A DNA stretch of 46,526 bases from an uncultured cyanobacterium (GTDB lineage: Bacteria > Cyanobacteriota > Vampirovibrionia > Gastranaerophilales > Gastranaerophilaceae): the NCBI GenBank assembly GCA_902495705.1, contig CABUXT010000017.1, positions 1 to 46,526 of the forward strand, read 5' to 3'. Positions 42,801-46,526 of this stretch are shown here, one piece after another. The translations under genes and the position numbers were made by a program. How positions within the stretch are numbered: the stretch's first letter is position 1; every line of letters starts with the position of its first letter. The notes under the pieces are model-generated. The model saw only the letters and a program-made list of their open reading frames with translations, made no database searches and was not told the DNA's origin.

Positions 42801-43340
42801 TTGTTCTACGGTTTTAAGTTCATTTGTTGCTTGGTCTATTCTTCTGTCAAAATCCGCAACCCCTGCGATTTCGTCAATAATTCCGCGGCGAACTTTAGAG
42901 GAACACATTACAATACTGTTCACGTCTCCTTGCATCATTACGTTGTAGCTGTTTGGCGTAATGTTGTATTTTTCAAGGATAGAACGAATATTTGTTAAAG
43001 TATCGATTTTGTCATTTAGGTAGTATGTACTTGCAAATCCTTGGTTAGTTTTTTTGATACGTCTTGCAACCGTTAATTCTTTGTCCCCATCAACATCCCC
43101 AAATACAACCTTAACCATAGCCTCATTTTTGTTGTTGAAAGTTGTGATAAAGTCTGAAAGGTTTTCAATACGCAAAGCACTACCGGTTCTTAAACCCAAA
43201 GCAAACATAACACTATCAATAATGTTACTTTTGCCGGAGCCGTTAGGCCCTGAAACTGTAGTAAAGCCTTTCAGAAGGGGGATTTCTGATTTGTTGGCAA
43301 ATGATTTGAAATTATCTATTTCCAGTTGTTTTATGTACAT
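39831..43340 (-). CDS. Chromosome segregation protein SMC
   Basis: A 1169-residue SMC. Walker A GPNGSGKS is at residues 31-38, followed by a Q-loop region (NSYNVMMQGDVNSIV), a long coiled coil, a hinge at about 500-660 (APLMQLGSVDEEYSLALDIA), a second coiled coil, and a C-terminal head with LGALSGGEKALTALALVFSI and Walker B FYALDEVDASLDT. It extrudes DNA loops and organises the chromosome with ScpAB. I use the ATG at 43340 after GGGTAG; the frame opens at a TTG four codons earlier. Confidence 0.96.
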   Translation of the reverse strand: MYIKQLEIDNFKSFANKSEIPLLKGFTTVSGPNGSGKSNIIDSVMFALGLRTGSALRIENLSDFITTFNNKNEAMVKVVFGDVDGDKELTVARRIKKTNQGFASTYYLNDKIDTLTNIRSILEKYNITPNSYNVMMQGDVNSIVMCSSKVRRGIIDEIAGVADFDRRIDQATNELKTVEQRVEAASLILSEVEKTLEQLKSEREVALKYKKLQEEKAGLESQVSTVKFFDLKRNLELAHENILQSNKKLKETQANKKDLDEKIKLINEKYEELDKKLKEQGEDERNKLKDSQSDLSARIQTKKNAIDYSDTQIQKGLQSIENAKNGIASYKKKIEDEHLNIKLAHDKIGIIETQLKEKKEELAKKLADISGLSSTADKYIQERNDVSRNLDALKDKDNELLKESLPKENDLKNLKKEIEDAKAFIEQAENAKANFGDDKSLKELQVSDLKKEMDELKEIQTKTMQQLDDAKTAIDDYDHDVRAAYRKFSDMEAQRRAMSSSGSSIPITTVMNAHLEGVHAPLMQLGSVDEEYSLALDIAFGGRLAHIVVDDTHAAYVAMELLNSSRAGRATFIPLNKVKKAPTKLQLPKNRGVIDFAINLVDFDDIYLDAFFYAVGDTLIVEDAEAAEQLMGKYRMVTLDGKLYEKSSAITGGYVKKSIFGFGQNDDKELENAKAKLDELQRKYDEAVANKKMLEEKLDKIRVTYSSSSTEYSKAKIELSNMTAQFENSQNLLETKKTFVSENEPKIENLNSELDKIEAKRVDLSEKIQQAQDKLSELDSLLNDKDLKDLKEKTQGIEDEIRHLNNNLMNVNNEINGYNNTIKFNEQLIISKEEDIKNTTKNNESLEKDKETYKAEIIQLEEQLTALSDKIAVIDAKIGELVKEKEEIHKSLVDLQTNSAVKSSEIDRINEQIESFKTRRRELEPQLKEASEILENSGVEIAKLEPVQISIDELNTKIQRLDKRMQELGDVNMRAIVSYEEKAARKEELDTQIKTLSTERQSILDKMNGFEQQKKEAFMTTFTAINENFKDIYHQLSEGEGRLILENEKDPLSAGMTIEAKPRDKTTNNKLGALSGGEKALTALALVFSIQKYLPAPFYALDEVDASLDTMNVERIAEMVKKQSSDTQFLVVSHRRPMIEAANRTIGVTQKEKGKTKVTGVKLRDDDEQ

Positions 43341-43484
43341 AATTCTACCCAAGTATAGTCTTTTCCCTATTATCTCAAATTCTGAAAGAGCATGTCAAAC
43401 TTGTGTACTAATATTTACAATTGGGTTACGCAGTCAAAATACCTGCTGTCCGCTTAGAAAATCCGATTTACAAAACACGCAGGT

Positions 43485-43579
43485 CTATGTCATTCTGAAC
43501 TGACTAGAATATGAGTTGAGCTAAAGCGAAACGTAATATTCTGTTCCTACTCGGTGATTCAGAATCTTTTCCATAATCA
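43485..43579 (-). repeat. R1 element with nested 53-bp insertion
   Basis: CTATGTCATTCTGAACT, then the 53-bp insert (43502-43554), then TGATTCAGAATC and TTTTCCATAATCAG. It is the same sequence as the uninterrupted copy at 46321-46363 apart from the insert. It is the left member of a 72-bp perfect inverted pair with 44708-44779. Confidence 0.85.
43502..43554 (-). mobile_element. 53-bp nested insert, copy 2
   Basis: Reverse complement of copies 1 and 3, with no mismatch over 53 bases. Compared with the empty site GAACT|TGATTC at 46321, it adds 53 bases with no evident target duplication. Confidence 0.75.
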
Positions 43580-43623
43580 GGACTAGACAAATATTGTTAT
43601 TTCCAAAACTCTTTTTAACAATT

Positions 43624-43860
43624 TCAAGATGATAAATTTTCGTAATCAATGCCTTTGAAAAACTCTTCCATCGGAGTTTTTAGAATATATGACATTTTAA
43701 AAAGCGCAATAGCTGTTGGTGAGGTCAATCCTTGCTCAACTTTGCTGACATAACTAACACTCATATCAATTAATTCGGCAAATTGTTCTTGTGTTATGTC
43801 TTTTCGGATTCTCTCAATTTTTATATTACGCCCTAATTTATATTTAACATCATCTTTCAT
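43624..43860 (-). CDS. XRE-family HTH transcriptional regulator
   Basis: The 78-residue protein is almost entirely a Cro/C1-type helix-turn-helix: LGRNIKIERIRKDITQEQFA, IDMSVSYVSKVEQGLTSPT, then LFKMSYILKTPMEEFF. It has no effector domain. A TATAAT box (43874-43869) lies 8 bases before the ATG with no Shine-Dalgarno. It is divergent from the second pseudopilin, repeating the 872/1017 arrangement, and is not a close copy of the first XRE protein. Confidence 0.85.
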   Translation of the reverse strand: MKDDVKYKLGRNIKIERIRKDITQEQFAELIDMSVSYVSKVEQGLTSPTAIALFKMSYILKTPMEEFFKGIDYENLSS

Positions 43861-43879
43861 AACATTAAATTATATAATC

Positions 43880-43922
43880 TTGACAATAATTACATAAGGG
43901 AATATATTATTAATATTGTCAA
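43880..43922. promoter_or_regulatory. Inverted repeat TTGACAATA / TATTGTCAA, probable XRE operators
   Basis: Perfect 9-bp arms (43880-43888 and 43914-43922) with a 25-base spacer lie between the divergent XRE and pseudopilin genes. One arm falls within the XRE promoter spacer and the other at the pseudopilin -35 region. ATATTGAT words occur again at 43923-43930 and 43945-43952. Confidence 0.5.
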
Positions 43923-43962
43923 TATATTGATAATTAGAAATATAATATTGATAGGAGAAAAT

Positions 43963-44640
43963 ATGAAAAAAGCATTTACTTTGGCAGAAGTTTTAATTAC
44001 TTTGGGGATAATTGGAATAGTTGCAGCGACGACAATTCCGACACTAATTGCAAAATATCAAAAGACGCAAACCGTAACGATATTGAAAGAGAGCTATAGT
44101 ATATTGCAACAGGCGATAAGGTTGTCTCAAGAAGAAAATGGTGAAGTTGACAGTTGGGATACTACACTTAGCGGACATGATTTTTTTCATAAATATTTGG
44201 CAAATTATTTGAAATGGCAAGGTGAATACACTTCAACCGAACTTAAAAAGACAGCTCCGCGATATTGTTTGAATGGAAATCCTTATACCGGAACTTTTTA
44301 TACTGATAATATTTCATCACACTTTACTTTGTTGAACGGTTCAATGATTTCAGCTCAAATTGATGGTGTCGGTATGGTGATAGGAATTGATGTAAATGGA
44401 TTATCAAAACCTAATAAAGTCGGACGTGATAATTTTATGTTTTATTTTACTCCGCAATATGGTTTAGTGCCTCTTGGCGGCAAGGGGACGACTGCGTATT
44501 TCAATTACGGAAACCGAACAAGAAATGAACTTTTAAAAAATCAGACACTGTATTCTTGCAATAAAAATCAGTGCGGTTATTGGTGCAGTTCCGTTATTAT
44601 TAGTGATAATTGGCAAATCTCAGGCGATTATCCTTGGTAG
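43963..44640 (+). CDS. Type II secretion/type IV pilin-like protein (pseudopilin)
   Basis: A 225-residue protein with a short leader MKKA, then FTLAEVLITLGIIGIVAATT (residues 5-24), the prepilin processing and methylation site with Glu5 of the mature chain, and a hydrophobic assembly helix. The globular part has several Cys (SCNKNQCGYWC) and ends NWQISGDYPW, closely matching the tail of the first pseudopilin. Ala rather than Gly precedes the cleavage point. The ATG at 43963 follows AGGAG; upstream in-frame starts lie in the promoter. It is divergent from an XRE regulator, and the pair is flanked by inverted R1 repeats. Confidence 0.87.
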   Translation: MKKAFTLAEVLITLGIIGIVAATTIPTLIAKYQKTQTVTILKESYSILQQAIRLSQEENGEVDSWDTTLSGHDFFHKYLANYLKWQGEYTSTELKKTAPRYCLNGNPYTGTFYTDNISSHFTLLNGSMISAQIDGVGMVIGIDVNGLSKPNKVGRDNFMFYFTPQYGLVPLGGKGTTAYFNYGNRTRNELLKNQTLYSCNKNQCGYWCSSVIISDNWQISGDYPW

Positions 44641-44642
44641 AC

Positions 44643-44779
44643 CTATGTTTAAGCTCAAATATTGCAAATTAGTATAAGTTTAATTTGTTCGATTAGAGAT
44701 TCTGAAACACCGAGTAGGAACAGAATATTACGTTTCGCTTTAGCTCAACTCATATTCTAGTCAGTTCAGAATGACATAG
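44643..44779 (+). repeat. R1 element with nested 53-bp insertion, right flank of the XRE/pseudopilin module
   Basis: Diverged left end and AT-rich middle, then GATTCTGAAACA, the 53-bp insert (44710-44762) and AGTTCAGAATGACATAG. Bases 44708-44779 are the exact reverse complement of 43485-43556 (72 bp). Confidence 0.85.
44710..44762 (+). mobile_element. 53-bp nested insert, copy 3
   Basis: Same orientation as copy 1 and inverted relative to copy 2; all 53 bases identical. Confidence 0.75.
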
Positions 44780-44846
44780 TTGAGATAATACAATTTACGC
44801 AACAAGTGTCAAACTTTCGCCTAAAATTGCGAAATTGTCTAAGATT

Positions 44847-46109
44847 TTAGTTTGCATATTTTTTAGAAATGACCAAAGCATTTGATAACGCGATACCTCC
44901 GGGTTGGTGCGGACGATTTACTATTTGTCCTTTTACGTACATTACTGTTGAACCTCCGCCATCAAGGTTGATAGCGTTTGTACAACCTAAGCTTTTTAAC
45001 AAATTGGCAAGTTCCGTTAGTGTCAAGCCGATAGAACTTCCTTCTCTGCCGTCAGCTGTTATTAAGATTAAATCATTGTCTTTCGTGTAACCTATTGCGG
45101 TTCTTGGGTTGCGCCCTCCGATAGAGCCTAACTTTTGAGCCGTCATATCAATGTAAACTTCACCGTTTCTAACAAGATACGGTCCTCCGCTGATGATGTG
45201 TTTAACATTTTCCCATTTAGGGTTTGTGTTGATTTGGACATCAACATATTGAGCGCCAAAAAGTTTTCCTAATTTAGCTTTCGGACCAACCAGAACGTAA
45301 CCGTTTTCAGGAATGAAAAGGGGATTGGCAGAAGCAGCTGTGATTTTATTTCCAACAATTTGAAGTTGGACACCATACTGAGGTGACGCAGGAGCATATT
45401 TCCCCCAATCCCTTGTATAAGCTAAAATATATGAGGATAACATTCTTGGCTGATTTATATTATCAATTTTTATTTCTTGACCGTTGCCTGTAATGTGTGC
45501 GTTTAGCTGAACTCTACCGACATCATAGCCGTTGTCAAATATCCCAAGTGCAACTCTATCATAAATCGGTCCGGTGTAGATTTTTTGGTTAATCATCAAG
45601 GTGCCTAGCGGAACACCTGTTTGAGGTTTGAAAAATCCGCCGTTAATCGCAGCGATAGAATTTGTGTTTTGGGCAATTGTTCTCACTGTTCTTCTGTTTG
45701 GTAAGGTTGCAGATGCGATTGCCGGTTTAACTTCAAAATCTGTCGCCACTTCGCGGTTAATTTCTACGATATTTATTCTGACCGGTTTACCTTGGTAGTA
45801 TTTTGTCATTCTGATATGTTTAATTCCGTCAGAAACATTTGAAACATTTGCGTATTTGTATTTTGCAGCTATTCGAGAATTGAATTTTTCTTTCTTTATT
45901 TCAGGGTTTAAGTTTTCTTTGATTTGAGTTGTAACTTCTTTCAAAGTCGGTACGGTTACTGAATTATTTGCAAGTAAATCGTTTGCCAAAATCGGAGGTT
46001 GAAATATGGTGTGGGTAAGAACTAAAGTTGCAAAAAGCGAAATCGTCAACAGGTATTCGCAAGTCCTTACCGGAATGATAAATTGTTTTCTTTCAATAAG
46101 CGTATCCAT
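44847..46109 (-). CDS. Phosphodiester glycosidase (NAGPA-domain) family protein
   Basis: A 420-residue protein with an N-terminal membrane anchor or uncleaved signal (about residues 16-35) and a C-terminal phosphodiester-glycosidase domain like that of the mammalian uncovering enzyme. Motifs include SIAAINGGFFKPQTGVPLGT, SGGPYLVRNGEV, GGRNPRTAIGYTKDNDLIL, ADGREGSSIGLTLTELANLL and the conserved NLDGGGSTVMYVKG. Bacterial relatives act on envelope polysaccharides or their phosphodiester links; the substrate here is unknown. AGGTGATATT precedes the ATG. A TTGAAA-17-TACAAT promoter gives a leader of about 100 bases. Confidence 0.88.
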   Translation of the reverse strand: MDTLIERKQFIIPVRTCEYLLTISLFATLVLTHTIFQPPILANDLLANNSVTVPTLKEVTTQIKENLNPEIKKEKFNSRIAAKYKYANVSNVSDGIKHIRMTKYYQGKPVRINIVEINREVATDFEVKPAIASATLPNRRTVRTIAQNTNSIAAINGGFFKPQTGVPLGTLMINQKIYTGPIYDRVALGIFDNGYDVGRVQLNAHITGNGQEIKIDNINQPRMLSSYILAYTRDWGKYAPASPQYGVQLQIVGNKITAASANPLFIPENGYVLVGPKAKLGKLFGAQYVDVQINTNPKWENVKHIISGGPYLVRNGEVYIDMTAQKLGSIGGRNPRTAIGYTKDNDLILITADGREGSSIGLTLTELANLLKSLGCTNAINLDGGGSTVMYVKGQIVNRPHQPGGIALSNALVISKKYAN

Positions 46110-46212
46110 AATATCACCTGATTTCTGGTAGTAATCGGATACCTTTTTGTTTTTAGAGTGGGGTGGGGAATAACACTCATCAGAGACCTATGAGGGCAAA
46201 TAGGGTGTTCCT
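46110..46212 (-). promoter_or_regulatory. About 100-base structured leader of the phosphodiester glycosidase gene
   Basis: On the minus strand the leader contains AACAC...GTGTT enclosing CTCAT...ATGAG, and an alternative CCTAT...ATAGG pairing using some of the same bases. The overlap could allow switching between structures. No known riboswitch consensus is recognised. Confidence 0.35.
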
Positions 46213-46218
46213 ACTATT

Positions 46219-46247
46219 ATTGTAACATATTTTTACAAATGTTTCAA
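46219..46247 (-). promoter_or_regulatory. Promoter of the phosphodiester glycosidase gene
   Basis: TTGAAA (46247-46242), 17-base spacer, TACAAT (46224-46219). Confidence 0.6.
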
Positions 46248-46320
46248 TCCTTTTGATGGTAAGGATTTTACAATTCTAAATAGTGGCAAATGTACACTAA
46301 ATTTGGATGGTGGGATATAA

Positions 46321-46366
46321 GTTATGTCATTCTGAACTTGATTCAGAATCTTTTCCATAATCAGTA
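46321..46366 (-). repeat. R1 element half without the 53-bp insert (empty site)
   Basis: TATGTCATTCTGAACTTGAT then TCAGAATCTTTTCCATAATCAG. Apart from the missing insert it matches 43486-43579 from TATGTCATTC through CCATAATCAG. Confidence 0.8.
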
Positions 46367-46416
46367 GTAATCAAATGTATCTATTGATACATTTATTTTC
46401 ATGCACTCCGTGCAGG

Positions 46417-46440
46417 GGTGCTTTTGATGGCAAAAGCACC
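46417..46440. repeat. Perfect hairpin GGTGCTTTTG-4-CAAAAGCACC
   Basis: A 10-bp perfect stem with an ATGG loop, followed by GC-richer sequence (CAAAACCACCGACACGCC). Without a T tract it looks like a palindromic intergenic repeat rather than a terminator. Confidence 0.5.
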
Positions 46441-46526
46441 GCAAAACCACCGACACGCCAATGTTCACATCAAACTAAAAACTCGTACCATAGCCGAATA
46501 ACTCGTCACTTCGTTCCTCAAACAAA

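Larger units (their letters stand above)
46110..46526. other. 417-base gene-free end region
   Basis: It holds the leader and promoter of the phosphodiester glycosidase, the R1 empty site and a GC-richer patch with GCACTCCGTGC and the perfect hairpin below. No coding frame with initiation signals is seen. Confidence 0.6.

Noticed and set aside
39834..43503. Plus-strand frames opposite smc
   Set aside because: Antisense shadows of a well-supported SMC gene. The hydrophobic and Ser/Phe-rich products reflect the reverse complement of coiled-coil codons.
46150..46200. CTGATGAG on the minus strand, reminiscent of a hammerhead ribozyme core
   Set aside because: No GAAA core partner with three flanking stems can be drawn. 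The motif is explained by the CTCAT/ATGAG pairing.
1..46526. CRISPR array
   Set aside because: The repeats seen are dispersed palindromic units, not regularly spaced direct repeats with unique spacers, and no cas gene is present.
1..46526. Prophage or integrative element
   Set aside because: No integrase, terminase, capsid or relaxase gene is present. The only mobile-looking DNA is small non-coding repeats.

Overview
This AT-rich window most resembles a chromosomal segment of a non-photosynthetic, gut-type cyanobacterial relative (Gastranaerophilales / Melainabacteria, class Vampirovibrionia). The inference rests on two pseudopilins with an FTLAEVLITLGIIG-type helix, a diderm-type envelope (AsmA/TamB-like protein, ExbB-ExbD-ExbD-TonB), NFACT/RqcH, a matrixin-TPR protein and a phosphodiester glycosidase of a kind common in Cyanobacteria, together with the absence of any photosynthesis gene. 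No database search was possible. No prophage, IS transposase, rRNA or CRISPR array was seen. The code is standard.

Layout. 1-1.3 kb: a pseudopilin divergent from an XRE regulator. 1.3-8.7 kb: minus-strand AsmA-like giant, CCA-adding enzyme, rsmE and rqcH. 8.8-17 kb: aspS, a zinc-ribbon protein, a 30-residue membrane miniprotein, mnmG, a formyltransferase, a membrane protein and mtaB. 17.1-21.4 kb: exbD-exbD-exbB-tonB plus two paralogous secreted proteins. 21.5-27.7 kb: a small protein, dusB, a large TPR protein, a 47-residue miniprotein, infC with an AUA start, tRNA-Phe and an FMN reductase. 27.9-34.6 kb: an EF-hand/YD-repeat/calpain-like protease, trpS and several small proteins of unknown function. 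34.7-43.3 kb: a UmuC-like polymerase, a regulator made of four GntR winged helices, a matrixin-TPR protein and scpB-scpA-smc. 43.4-46.5 kb: a second XRE/pseudopilin divergent pair bracketed by 72-bp perfect inverted repeats, then a phosphodiester glycosidase.

How the genes fit together. Most of the window is housekeeping for translation (aspS, trpS, infC, tRNA-Phe, cca, mnmG, mtaB, dusB, rsmE, rqcH) and chromosome segregation (smc-scpA-scpB). Interleaved are envelope genes (AsmA-like, Ton system, pseudopilins, phosphodiester glycosidase) and small lineage-specific proteins, several of which share a short N-terminal motif.

The most notable signals are: (1) two copies of a divergent XRE/pseudopilin module, one flanked by 72-bp inverted repeats; (2) a palindromic intergenic repeat carrying an identical 53-bp nested insertion at three sites, with an empty site in the same window; (3) a non-canonical AUA start on infC; (4) repeated promoter geometry implying leaderless mRNAs; (5) two confident miniproteins; (6) a calpain-like protease with a perfect EF-hand loop.
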